From a virus, in IMG/VR virus record IMGVR_UViG_3300012984_000002, positions 1 through 43,142 of that record: DNA of 43,142 nucleotides. One strand, given 5' to 3'. Positions within the stretch are counted from its first letter, which is position 1. Every line of letters begins with the position of its first letter. Both the position numbers and the translations under genes were made by a program. The notes under the pieces are model-generated. The model worked only from the letters and a program-made list of their open reading frames with translations, searched no databases and had not been told where the DNA came from. Shown here in pieces: positions 6,905 to 13,068 of the stretch.

Positions 6905-7335
6905 AGTGAGCGCCCTTCTTTGTAACGTTCGATGACCTTCCAGTCTTCTGGGACTTTGCGGTTCACCCAGATATAGTTGATGAGATCCGCTGCGTCTGAA
7001 GCCGTGACGTGCTGAGGATATTTGCACCAGCGATCGAGAGCAGCAGATGACGGTGTGCCGTAGTAACACCAAGCGCGCACTGCCCACTCGTCGGAGGTCA
7101 GGCCGTAGTAGGATAGGAACCAATCCATTTGTTTACCTGGCAATGGTTGCGCGTTGGAGGATAAGATTGCATGGCCTACTATACAGGCGACATAGCCGCA
7201 CGCAGGTTTAGTTTGCATGCAAACTACGTCGTTTAGGCCATTAAGATTTTGGTCTAAGTAGAGAACTTTCAGGTCGAAGTGTTCAGCTTCTTCGCGAAGA
7301 ACTGCTTCGAGAGCTTTGAGTCGTTGTGTGTTCAT
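6901..7335 (-). CDS. Hypothetical protein with C-x-x-x-ACI-x-G motif (tandem paralogue 2)
   Basis: This 144-aa protein belongs to a widespread but uncharacterised type of phage/bacterial protein with a CGTxxCIAGxA-like motif, here ACGYVACIVGHAIL (about residues 44-57). A helical region follows (LTSDEWAVRAW ... VTASDAADLINYI). It is a diverged duplicate of the product of 7332-7757, which has VACIAGSAYLL and VTARQAADLLYFI in the same order. The start at 7335 has AGGAGA upstream and an ATGA overlap; the longer frame to 7464 would cut into the neighbouring gene. Function unknown; the paired cysteines may bind a metal or form a core bridge. Confidence 0.65.
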   Translation of the reverse strand: MNTQRLKALEAVLREEAEHFDLKVLYLDQNLNGLNDVVCMQTKPACGYVACIVGHAILSSNAQPLPGKQMDWFLSYYGLTSDEWAVRAWCYYGTPSSAALDRWCKYPQHVTASDAADLINYIWVNRKVPEDWKVIERYKEGRSL

Positions 7336-7757
7336 AGGAATTCTCCTGGGTGTGTAGGAATCCGGCCTGTAGCAGCGATGAAGTAGAGAAGATCTGCTGC
7401 TTGTCTGGCAGTTACTCGGCTGGGGAGTACGTGCCAAAGGGATTCTCTCATATCGGTTGTACACCAGCGGCGAAAGACTGAACTTTCTTTCGGGGTGAAC
7501 TCGAAGGGAGGGATTGAAGTTTCATACCAATTGAAATCTCCATCACGAAATGTTTCATAGGCGTTGAGTATTGAATGCCCCTGCTCAAGTTCGTGTAGAA
7601 GGTAGGCGGACCCAGCGATACATGCTACGGTATCGCATAGGGCTGGAGGTTCTACAGGCGGTGGGTTGATGGACATGAATTTGGTGAGATCGAAGTTGTG
7701 CTGACGATCTGGTCTGACGATGAAGTCAGCTAACTTGCGGCAGAATTCGATGTTCAT
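7332..7757 (-). CDS. Hypothetical protein with CDTVACIAG motif (tandem paralogue 1)
   Basis: This 141-aa protein starts with a helix of the type LADFI (residues 9-13), then CDTVACIAGSAYLL (about 41-54), an aromatic middle, and VTARQAADLLYFI near the C-terminus. It shares the same architecture as its downstream neighbour, indicating tandem gene duplication and divergence. The CGTxxCIAG-like motif is common in proteins of unknown function in phages and their hosts. ATGA overlaps on both sides place it in the coupled early operon. Confidence 0.65.
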   Translation of the reverse strand: MNIEFCRKLADFIVRPDRQHNFDLTKFMSINPPPVEPPALCDTVACIAGSAYLLHELEQGHSILNAYETFRDGDFNWYETSIPPFEFTPKESSVFRRWCTTDMRESLWHVLPSRVTARQAADLLYFIAATGRIPTHPGEFL

Positions 7758-7987
7758 ATTAGCTTCTCCCCGAGAGCTAGTAAGAGATCAGCTGGAAGCT
7801 TAGCCTTGTCGGCTTTCGCTGCTTTCTCTTGTTGTTTAACGTTGGCGGTGAGAGCTTTTGCCTCACGGTAAGTGCGATACTTCGCGAGAGCAGCGGCTAG
7901 TTCTGGCTGCGATACTTCTTCGCCGGCTGCTATACGCTGACGGAGATCGTCTACTGACGCAAGGGTTTCAGGTGGTACGAAAGCCAT
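7754..7987 (-). CDS. Small helical hypothetical protein
   Basis: This 77-aa Ala/Lys-rich protein has a helix-turn-helix-like start (SVDDLRQRIAAGEEVSQPEL) and a long charged helix (LTANVKQQEKAAKADKAKL) likely to form a coiled coil. No family is recognised. The start ATG overlaps the upstream stop as TAATG and its stop overlaps the next gene as ATGA. Confidence 0.6.
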   Translation of the reverse strand: MAFVPPETLASVDDLRQRIAAGEEVSQPELAAALAKYRTYREAKALTANVKQQEKAAKADKAKLPADLLLALGEKLI

Positions 7988-8481
7988 TATGATTGCTCCT
8001 GTGCTTTTTGGATTGTTTCGAGGTTGAGGAGGTAGTAAACCGCCGCCTCACGTTCTTCAGCGTTCAACGGACGATTGCGCGCTGTGTCGTGCAATCCGAT
8101 ACTGAATGCTATTTCCCCGTGACGAGGGCCAGTTCCATAGGGTCCGTCATGGCGCTGGTCTGTCCAGTGGGCATAGTTTTTCAGCCCCAGATATTTTGTT
8201 TTCAGTGTGTCTAACTTCTCTGTGGAGGCGAAAATGGAGACCGCTTCGCGCACTAATGCGTGGCGCTCGATGGTGGAAGCTTTGCCATAAACTCTGACGA
8301 TGCATTTGGCTTGCTGGATTTTATCCAAGTCCAGTCCCGCTTTTGCTTGATTGCGCTGGGATATGAGCGATTCTTGGCGGTCTTGAAGAGATTTCAGTTC
8401 TGACTTGAACTTGGCGCGAAGCTTTTGCTCTTCGTATTCGAGCGTGTCTAGTTCGCTGATGATGTCTAGTAGACAGGTCAT
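7987..8481 (-). CDS. Hypothetical coiled-coil protein
   Basis: This 164-aa protein has an N-terminal coiled coil of about 45 residues (ELDTLEYEEQKLRAKFKSEL and on), followed by a compact segment containing GPYGTGPRHGEIAFSIGLHD with a Gly/His-rich loop. A C-terminal helix follows (LNAEEREAAVYYLLNLETI). The loop is conserved-looking but does not match a known catalytic motif. It overlaps both neighbours. The coiled coil suggests dimerisation. Confidence 0.6.
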   Translation of the reverse strand: MTCLLDIISELDTLEYEEQKLRAKFKSELKSLQDRQESLISQRNQAKAGLDLDKIQQAKCIVRVYGKASTIERHALVREAVSIFASTEKLDTLKTKYLGLKNYAHWTDQRHDGPYGTGPRHGEIAFSIGLHDTARNRPLNAEEREAAVYYLLNLETIQKAQEQS

Positions 8482-8711
8482 TCTGGTAACTCCTGAGTTT
8501 CGGTTGCGTTTTCTTCGAAGCCAGAGCCTTTCAGCTTATCCTGCGCGTCGAGGAAGTTGGTGATTAACATACCTGCGATCTGGGACTGCATTCCGTGGCG
8601 AGGTTTGCCAAGGATCGGGTCAATGCAGAATTCATTCAGTCGTTCCACGAGTTTGACTGGAAGCCAGAAGGTTTGGTATTTGTGTGGGTCGAGCTGTTTT
8701 TGGCGTGCCAT
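8478..8711 (-). CDS. Small ribbon-helix-helix-like phage protein
   Basis: This 77-aa protein has the pattern seen in many small phage proteins with a possible ribbon-helix-helix fold: a strand (TFWLPVKLVERLNEFC), a GKPRHG turn and a helix (MQSQIAGMLITNFLDAQ). If so, it would bind DNA as a dimer and is a candidate regulator, since no other repressor is visible. The start at 8711 is preferred because AGGAA lies about 8 nt upstream. An upstream in-frame ATG at 8735 has no comparable ribosome site. Regulatory function is inference. Confidence 0.55.
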   Translation of the reverse strand: MARQKQLDPHKYQTFWLPVKLVERLNEFCIDPILGKPRHGMQSQIAGMLITNFLDAQDKLKGSGFEENATETQELPE

Positions 8712-8749
8712 AAGTAGTTCCTGGGTGGAGGGCATCCATGCCCAGTGGT

Positions 8750-9085
8750 TTAACCTAAGTGATCTGGTAACGAGTCGTCGGTGAATTCGAAATCAGCTGG
8801 CATACCGACACCCATGTTTAGTTCCTGCTCTATTTTTCCGATCGTTACTTTCTGGAGCATCTCTAGGATCTGATGTTTGTTGCCGAAAGAAGTCTCCATA
8901 ACTCCGAAGGCATTCTCCTCCTCTACTACATAAGGTACGAGGATTAGAATGCCTTCTGGAGTTATGTTTCTTTCTCGGAGTTCGGCGATAGTTTTCTCCA
9001 GAACTTTGATGGTTTCGGCGAACATAACTTCAGGTGCTGGTTTGGCGCCCGTTGAAAATACTTCAGTTTTACTTTCTACTTGCAT
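8750..9085 (-). CDS. Hypothetical protein
   Basis: This 111-aa protein has an alpha/beta pattern: a helix (AETIKVLEKTIAELRERNI), a strand (EGILILVPYVVEEE), then a helix (KHQILEMLQKVTIGKIEQEL) and an acidic tail. No family is recognised. A ribosome site AGGAGATCC lies upstream of the start. It is one of a string of small unknown genes between the coiled-coil gene and the zinc-binding protein. Confidence 0.6.
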   Translation of the reverse strand: MQVESKTEVFSTGAKPAPEVMFAETIKVLEKTIAELRERNITPEGILILVPYVVEEENAFGVMETSFGNKHQILEMLQKVTIGKIEQELNMGVGMPADFEFTDDSLPDHLG

Positions 9086-9095
9086 GGTGGATCTC

Positions 9096-9587
9096 CTAGT
9101 GCTTAGTTGGTGGGGTGAATGGTACTACGTTTTCTGGAAACTTTTCCTCCCTTTGTTCTGGCAGGACTTCTAGAACAACTGGTAGGATATCGATTAAGTT
9201 CTGGATGAAATCGCGCGAGGCTGCAATGCCTATCTTAGGGTTTTCCAGGCTGTCGTCCTGACACGCGATGATGTACTCTTTGAGTTCTCCGCTCTTAGCG
9301 AGCTTTGCGTCGAAGAGCTGGCGCACGAGCGTATAGAATGGTGCGAGTGCTCGTGTGTACTCAGTGATCGGGTGGGAGAGGATTAATCCAATTGCTGTGT
9401 TGAGGTCGGCCTGGACACTGCGAGCAGTGTTGCTTTTCCACATATAGCCCTGACCATCCCCTTCAAATTCGACTTTGAGTAGGAAGGATTTGATCGGGAT
9501 GTTTTCCAATTGGCGCTGAGAATAGAGATAATTAAGGTCTCTCAGCGCGCGCACGAAGTCCATGAGAATTTTTGAGTTCTCGCTCAT
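9096..9587 (-). CDS. Hypothetical protein
   Basis: This 163-aa protein is mostly helical with a central hydrophobic helix pair (ADLNTAIGLILSHPITEYTR; RDFIQNLIDILPVVLEVLP) and a proline-rich C-terminus. It has no recognisable domain, signal peptide or transmembrane segment of convincing length. It overlaps its upstream neighbour by 4 nt (ATGA), implying coupled expression with the zinc-binding protein. Confidence 0.6.
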   Translation of the reverse strand: MSENSKILMDFVRALRDLNYLYSQRQLENIPIKSFLLKVEFEGDGQGYMWKSNTARSVQADLNTAIGLILSHPITEYTRALAPFYTLVRQLFDAKLAKSGELKEYIIACQDDSLENPKIGIAASRDFIQNLIDILPVVLEVLPEQREEKFPENVVPFTPPTKH

Positions 9588-10108
9588 GATTTAGTACCTG
9601 TTGTGATGGAAGCGGTTAGGGATGGGAGCTGTGGTTTTGGTTGAGCGGCAGAGACGAAGAACTTAGACTCGGTGCTGAGTCTATGCGCTATGTCGAAGCA
9701 GTGCATGCAGACTGGGACTGAGGTGAGCTGGTATTCTCGGCGAAATGGAAGATAGGAGTATACTTGCTCTGGATCAGCGTAAGTGGTGACCTGCGCTTGG
9801 ACGTAGTGCGTGCCTAGTTTCTCGTGAGATTTCTTGAGAAGAAGGTGTGGGTTAGGCCACTGGAAATGGGCGCTGCAGGAATTGCAGGTTGCTTCGTGAA
9901 TGATGAGGACAACTTCTTCCTCAACCCAGCGATGAGAAGGAGCTTTGGCTTTGCGCTCCTTCTTCTCAGCGATCTTTTCGAGTTTCGCCTCGACCTTGGC
10001 TTTCTTCGGACCTGTCACCATCTCCATCATCGCATCCCAGAGGGATTGGTCGAAAGCTGGTGTGGTTGGGATTCCGTTTGTGGACTGAGGTTTTTTGTTA
10101 TCACTCAT
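9584..10108 (-). CDS. Hypothetical protein with CxxC...CxxC zinc-ribbon pair
   Basis: This 174-aa protein has a Lys/Glu-rich helix (residues 35-55, EAKLEKIAEKKERKAKAP) followed by CNSC near residue 75 and CMHC near residue 134. The two CxxC knuckles about 56 residues apart, with strands between, suggest a zinc ribbon, often found in nucleic-acid or protein-binding modules. The ends are low complexity and probably disordered. Overlaps at both ends place it in the coupled operon. No specific family is claimed. Confidence 0.6.
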   Translation of the reverse strand: MSDNKKPQSTNGIPTTPAFDQSLWDAMMEMVTGPKKAKVEAKLEKIAEKKERKAKAPSHRWVEEEVVLIIHEATCNSCSAHFQWPNPHLLLKKSHEKLGTHYVQAQVTTYADPEQVYSYLPFRREYQLTSVPVCMHCFDIAHRLSTESKFFVSAAQPKPQLPSLTASITTGTKS

Positions 10109-10515
10109 ATTAAATTCACTCCGAATTGGCGCTGAAGAGCTGAAGATTGCTTTTCGGCGCGAGCTAGTTCTGCTTCTAGGGTTGCGAGGTCATCCCAGAG
10201 TTCGTAAGTTTCTTCAGCGCTCATGATTATGAGTTTGTGCTTTTGCTGGAATGAATTCCCAGTTAAGTGAGCGGTGATCATGCGCTGGATGTCGAGGAAC
10301 TCTGCGCTGGGTTTGTTGCCGAGATGGAACTGGCGAACTACTTCTGAGCATTCCTCTCCTCGCATACGCTCCCACCAGTCAAGGGTCACTTGTTGGCGGA
10401 TGATTACGCTGGAACTTTGCTCCATGATTCTGTGCTGCGTTTTGTGCTTGGACTTGAGGGATTTTGCAGCCTGCGCGTGGAGTTCGCGCAAGAGGCTGAG
10501 GATTTGCGTTTTCAT
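10105..10515 (-). CDS. Hypothetical helical protein
   Basis: This 136-aa protein has a basic N-terminal helix (LRELHAQAAKSLKSKHKTQH), a central section with WERMRGEECSEVV and a C-terminal coiled-coil-like helix (TYELWDDLATLEAELARAEK). No domain recognised. It is linked by ATGA overlaps to the upstream membrane peptide and the downstream zinc-ribbon gene. Confidence 0.6.
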   Translation of the reverse strand: MKTQILSLLRELHAQAAKSLKSKHKTQHRIMEQSSSVIIRQQVTLDWWERMRGEECSEVVRQFHLGNKPSAEFLDIQRMITAHLTGNSFQQKHKLIIMSAEETYELWDDLATLEAELARAEKQSSALQRQFGVNLI

Positions 10516-10649
10516 CTCTGAACTCCGTGGTAAATTGCTACTGAGTATAGAAGGTAGCAGAGGAAAATGAAAAGTCCTATTCCAATGAGGCAGAGAATTA
10601 ACTGCCCCAATGCGATTAGTGCAAGTGCTTTGCGACCTGGAGTTTTCAT
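10512..10649 (-). CDS. Small 45-aa membrane protein
   Basis: The product is 45 aa: a basic start (MKTPGRK) then one long hydrophobic stretch (about residues 8-36, including LILCLIGIGLFIFLCYLLY) and a short polar tail. It is a one-segment membrane protein, with the basic end probably inside. The start at 10649 has AGGAGT 10 nt upstream and an ATGA overlap with the preceding 40-aa gene; a longer frame to 10742 lacks such support and would read through that gene. Part of a run of three small membrane or basic proteins and a candidate lysis or membrane-remodelling cassette. Confidence 0.6.
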   Translation of the reverse strand: MKTPGRKALALIALGQLILCLIGIGLFIFLCYLLYSVAIYHGVQR

Positions 10650-10768
10650 AGTACGACTACTCCTGCGCTGATACCGTAACAGGTGAGCAGAACGTATTCG
10701 AATGCGCCGAGTGCACAAGCCATTGCGAGACTGCTTAACCATACAGCTTGAGTTTCTGTAAGTTTCAT
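10646..10768 (-). CDS. Small 40-aa membrane protein
   Basis: The frame encodes 40 residues starting MKLTETQAVWLSSLAMACAL and continuing as a hydrophobic segment that ends AGVVVL. TAAGGAG precedes the ATG by about 7 nt, a strong ribosome site, and the stop overlaps the next start as ATGA. Two short hydrophobic helices or one long one are possible. The function is unknown; holin-like behaviour is possible but unproven. Confidence 0.6.
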   Translation of the reverse strand: MKLTETQAVWLSSLAMACALGAFEYVLLTCYGISAGVVVL

Positions 10769-10778
10769 GATGCGCTCC

Positions 10779-11006
10779 TTAGTGTGCTGAGCGGATACGA
10801 ACGTTGTGGAGTTTGCGAGCGGTCCTTTTTGCGCGAGCTACGCCTGTTGCTGTGCGAGGTGACTTGCGCCCACCTTTGCCGCGAGAGTAGTAGCCAAGAC
10901 TTGTTTCCAGCGCTTTTAGCTGTCTTTCGCTGTGAGATATTGAGTCGTTGTGCATGATTGCAGACATTGCCGCGAAGATTGCGATTGAACGAGAAAATGC
11001 TTTCAT
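10779..11006 (-). CDS. Small basic protein with hydrophobic N-terminus
   Basis: This 75-aa protein starts with a short hydrophobic segment (SIAIFAAMSAIM, residues 7-18), which might be a weak signal or membrane anchor. It ends in a strongly basic, Gly/Arg-rich tail (YSRGKGGRKSPRTATG, then RAKRTARK). The tail could bind nucleic acid or acidic lipids. It is the first gene downstream of the 11007-11218 control region with its branched RNA-like fold. AGGGGAA lies upstream of the ATG. No family is assigned. Confidence 0.6.
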   Translation of the reverse strand: MKAFSRSIAIFAAMSAIMHNDSISHSERQLKALETSLGYYSRGKGGRKSPRTATGVARAKRTARKLHNVRIRSAH

Positions 11007-11041
11007 AGGGTTCCCCTAGATTGTTGGAAGTTATCTGGATG

Positions 11042-11110
11042 GAATAGTTATTGGTTAGACTGAAGTCCCAGCTGACTAGAGTTGCGCCAACCACGAACCA
11101 ATAACTATTC
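11042..11110 (-). ncRNA. Putative structured RNA leader with 15-bp closing stem
   Basis: GAATAGTTATTGGTT (11042-11056) is a perfect inverted repeat of 11096-11110. Inside the 39-nt interval are GTTG-CGC-CAAC (11081-11091) and AGTC-6 nt-GACT (11064-11077). The AGTC at 11064-11067 could instead pair with GACT at 11058-11061. On the leftward transcript this would fold as a long stem closing a multibranched loop with two mutually exclusive hairpins, 36 nt ahead of the gene that starts at 11006. It could be an RNA leader, a small RNA or a DNA cruciform; no known RNA family is recognised. Confidence 0.45.
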
Positions 11111-11118
11111 ACGGGTGA

Positions 11119-11148
11119 AGTATGACATGAGGGGAAACTGCTGGTCAA
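11119..11148 (-). promoter_or_regulatory. Possible leftward promoter
   Basis: Read leftward, TTGACC (11148-11143), an 18-nt spacer and CATACT (11124-11119) resemble a sigma70 promoter (five of six and four of six). It sits just downstream of the paired TACTTGTA element (11153-11192) and upstream of the structured region and the small membrane-protein genes. Moderate match only. Confidence 0.35.
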
Positions 11149-11152
11149 TAGG

Positions 11153-11192
11153 TACTTGTAGTTTGACTGGTAAAGTACTTGTATTACTTGTG
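11153..11192. promoter_or_regulatory. Paired TACTTGTA operator-like element (copy A)
   Basis: TACTTGTA occurs at 11153-11160 and again exactly 23 bp later at 11176-11183, with a third variant TACTTGTG at 11185-11192. The same pair with the same 23-bp spacing, an identical AAAG before the second copy and identical TTA after it occurs on the opposite strand at 13660-13693 (28 of 34 positions match). Each unit is a near palindrome (TAC-TT-GTA). It is probably a binding site for a phage or host regulator. Confidence 0.5.
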
Positions 11193-11218
11193 GCATTCCT
11201 TTGCCTCGTCTGCTGCAT

Positions 11219-11647
11219 TCAGCCCTTGGGTCTGGCGTCGGCGAGCAGGTCTTCCAAGCTTTGCGCGGGAGCTTCGATGGGAGTTGGGTTCGAACTGGGA
11301 ACTGGTGGAGTGTCAATCATCCCTTGCATAATAGCTTTGTAGCTCTTGGCTTCAGTCCAAGCTGGACCTGCGGCGAAGACTTCTATGTAGTGGGTTAGTT
11401 CGGGGTGCTCAGGGTCTAACAATTCCTTGGGGAGTTTCTTGCATGACACTGAGCTGAATTGAATTGCGTCCCAGTCTGGGTGATTGGTGTCTCGGAGTGC
11501 GACTCTGTACCCATTGAGGTCGAAGCGGAGTGAATTGGCGGCTTCTTTGGTGAGTGCGCCAGTCTTGAAGCTTCCGTGCGCGTTGCACTGAGCGAATATC
11601 TTCGCGTTCATTGGGTGATAGGTGCTGGGATCTTTGGACTTGGGCAT
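11219..11647 (-). CDS. Hypothetical protein
   Basis: This 142-aa protein begins MPKSKDPSTYHPMNAKIFAQ and has a beta-rich centre (SLRFDLNGYRVALRD; AIQFSSVSCKKLP), then a proline-rich, probably disordered C-terminus. No domain recognised. It lies between the intrinsic terminator at 11674-11709 and the control region at 11007-11218, so it may be transcribed by readthrough past the terminator. A GGGAGA sequence precedes the internal start region only weakly. Confidence 0.6.
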   Translation of the reverse strand: MPKSKDPSTYHPMNAKIFAQCNAHGSFKTGALTKEAANSLRFDLNGYRVALRDTNHPDWDAIQFSSVSCKKLPKELLDPEHPELTHYIEVFAAGPAWTEAKSYKAIMQGMIDTPPVPSSNPTPIEAPAQSLEDLLADARPKG

Positions 11648-11673
11648 AGGGAGATTCTCGTTTTGGTTGCAAA

Positions 11674-11709
11674 AATAAAGCCTGAGAACTTTCGCGCTCA
11701 GGCTTTATT
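11674..11709 (-). terminator. Intrinsic terminator, leftward
   Basis: AATAAAGCCTGAG (11674-11686) pairs perfectly with CTCAGGCTTTATT (11697-11709), a 13-bp stem with a 10-nt loop. On the leftward transcript the stem ends in UUUAUUUUU. It lies 39 bp after the stop of the 11749-12225 gene, so that highly expressed-looking gene is terminated, with the rest of the operon served by readthrough or new promoters. Confidence 0.85.
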
Positions 11710-11748
11710 ACCGTTTAGCTTTACTGCTGAAATGTTACTTTGTTGCGA

Positions 11749-12225
11749 TTAGATGCCGAGGCCTGAGTCGCCTGCTTCGATGCTTGCTTGAGCAGCTTTC
11801 GCTAACTCTTCCGCACGCATTTTGGCAAGTTCGGCTGCAACGACTGGCTTGTTTCTCAGAGCTTTGATTTGTTCTTCGCTGAGAGCTTCTAACAGAGCTT
11901 CGACTTCGGTTTGCGCTTTGCCAGTGATGTTGATCAATGCCAAGACCAATTTAGTGGTATTTCCACCTGTGCCAGCTGCACGACCTTGAGTCCATTCGCC
12001 TGCATAGATGCGTTCTAATTGAGCGATGAGTGCTTCTTCAGCTTCCTTCGGATCTTTCTTGCTTGCGTAGGAGTCCTGCAACTTCTGGCGCACGCCGTAT
12101 GCGAGGAATTTCGCTTTGATTTCGTCCGAGAATTTGTCGTATTCCGCTGTTACCACACTTCCGGTGCTGAATGTGAAGACTGCTGAGTTTGGTGTCTGGG
12201 TTACTGCGCATTTTGCTTGAGACAT
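11749..12225 (-). CDS. Conserved phage protein of unknown function, paralogue of 13065-13592
   Basis: This 158-aa protein aligns along its length with the 175-aa product of 13065-13592. Shared elements are an early strand ending in F-x-x-G-x-x-x-TAE, a helix with KQ/RQ-KLQDSYA, the segment GEWTQGRAAG (GEWSSRGKAG in the other), NITGK (NISGK) and a C-terminal helix ALRNKPVVAAELAKMRAEEL. The pattern is a recurrent phage family without an assigned function. The gene has its own upstream control region of more than 500 bp and its own terminator, so it is probably strongly expressed. Confidence 0.7.
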   Translation of the reverse strand: MSQAKCAVTQTPNSAVFTFSTGSVVTAEYDKFSDEIKAKFLAYGVRQKLQDSYASKKDPKEAEEALIAQLERIYAGEWTQGRAAGTGGNTTKLVLALINITGKAQTEVEALLEALSEEQIKALRNKPVVAAELAKMRAEELAKAAQASIEAGDSGLGI

Positions 12226-12485
12226 TTTGATTACCTTTCTGAGTTGTGGGCGAGATGCCGATTAAAGTTTCCTTGGGCGCTGAAGATTTGCGCGTTTGGA
12301 ATTGGTAATTTGCGGGATTTCGCGTGGGTTGTCAAGGTTTGAATGCAGAAGGTGGGGCATGGGTGACCGATTGGTGCGGGATTTGACCGTGGATGTCGGA
12401 ATGGGGGCAAGTGGCCTTGATTCCTTGTTCCTATTGGGTGCCTTGAATTTACAAGTAGATTTAGGAAGGAATAAAGGGGTTTGTT

Positions 12486-12519
12486 CTTATATCAAAAAAA
12501 ATACTGTATATACATACAC
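12486..12519 (-). promoter_or_regulatory. Candidate leftward promoter with LexA-like operator
   Basis: Reading leftward, an extended -10 TGATATAAG occupies 12494-12486, directly after an A/T run. The near-LexA box CTGT-ATATACAT-ACAC (12504-12519, seven of eight half-site positions) lies where the -35 region would be. No good -35 hexamer is visible, consistent with an extended -10 promoter. It would drive 11749-12225. Confidence 0.4.
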
Positions 12520-12679
12520 CTATAACACACCACTGTATATCCATACATAATAGCAATATACAAGTGAATACAAGGCACCGACTAGAAACAAGGGAACAAG
12601 GGTACTACCCCTATTTTAGACACTTCCGGTAACTTGTGGACAATCGACGGGAAGGCACTTCCTAGCCCCTACAAACGAC

Positions 12680-12714
12680 AACGGGGAAGGTCATATAAAT
12701 GACGCATCCCCGTT
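12680..12714. other. Two-part hairpin downstream of 12748-13068
   Basis: AACGGGGA (12680-12687) pairs with TCCCCGTT (12707-12714), and inside GTCAT (12690-12694) pairs with ATGAC (12699-12703) around a 4-nt loop. It lies 34 bp after the stop of the leftward gene. There is no U-run, so termination would be inefficient; RNA stability or Rho-independent pausing are alternatives. Confidence 0.5.
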
Positions 12715-12747
12715 TCCAACCTTCCTATAAATGAAGCCTGTTTCGTC

Positions 12748-13068
12748 CTATTGCGGTTCTTTGTAATACTTGAGCTGTAGCACTTCTGTCTTACCACCTT
12801 GCCCCACTCTCACTGGCATAGCCTTCATTACCTGCATCACCTTATAGGTATCTTTCAGCCAATTGCACAGTTCCACTGTATTCTCCCAATCGGTGGGAAC
12901 TTTGATCACCAGTTCCTGATCGTGGTCGAAGAAGGTTAGCTCGCACATCTCCCACGTGTTCCCAATAATCGCTTTCGCCATTGAGTTACGTTGCGCCTGC
13001 ACGATAATGTCATAGATCACATGGGCGCTTGCGTTAATAACTCCACACACTACAATACGCTTAATCAT
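12748..13068 (-). CDS. Hypothetical protein
   Basis: This 106-aa protein starts MIKRIVVCGVINASAHVIYD and has alternating strands and helices, with WEMCELTFFDHDQELVIKVP in the middle. No domain is recognised. ATGA overlap with the upstream 175-aa gene shows coupled translation. It ends ahead of the 12680-12714 hairpin and the long control region. Confidence 0.65.
   Translation of the reverse strand: MIKRIVVCGVINASAHVIYDIIVQAQRNSMAKAIIGNTWEMCELTFFDHDQELVIKVPTDWENTVELCNWLKDTYKVMQVMKAMPVRVGQGGKTEVLQLKYYKEPQ

Larger units (their letters stand above)
12226..12747. promoter_or_regulatory. 522-bp intergenic early control region
   Basis: No convincing gene is present. It holds two near-LexA boxes, CTGT-N8-ACAC at 12504-12519 and CTGT-N8-ACAT at 12533-12548, 29 bp apart in an AT-rich core. 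Around these is a pair of inverted repeats, GTGCCTTGAATTTAC at 12438-12452 versus 12564-12578 (13 of 15 match), and CCTTGTTCC at 12423-12431 versus 12593-12601 (perfect). TACAAGTA-type motifs occur at 12450-12457 and 12559-12566. A DnaA-box-like TGTGGACAA is at 12635-12643. The symmetrical arrangement suggests a multi-site operator, and possibly an origin. Confidence 0.55.

Noticed and set aside
10650-10742. An N-terminal extension of the 45-aa membrane protein
   Set aside because: It is arginine-rich, overlaps the coupled 40-aa gene in another frame and has no ribosome site.
11042-11110. A tRNA-like reading of the 11042-11110 fold
   Set aside because: The closing stem is 15 bp and no T-arm or CCA-adjacent structure is present; the branched structure is kept only as an unknown RNA.
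11282-11310. GGTTCGAAC sequence resembling a tRNA T-loop
   Set aside because: There is no acceptor, D or anticodon stem around it and it lies within the coding region of the 142-aa gene.
12296-12550. An 84-codon rightward open frame in the early control region
   Set aside because: It has no good ribosome site, low-complexity composition and lies across the repeat and promoter signals, so it is a chance frame.
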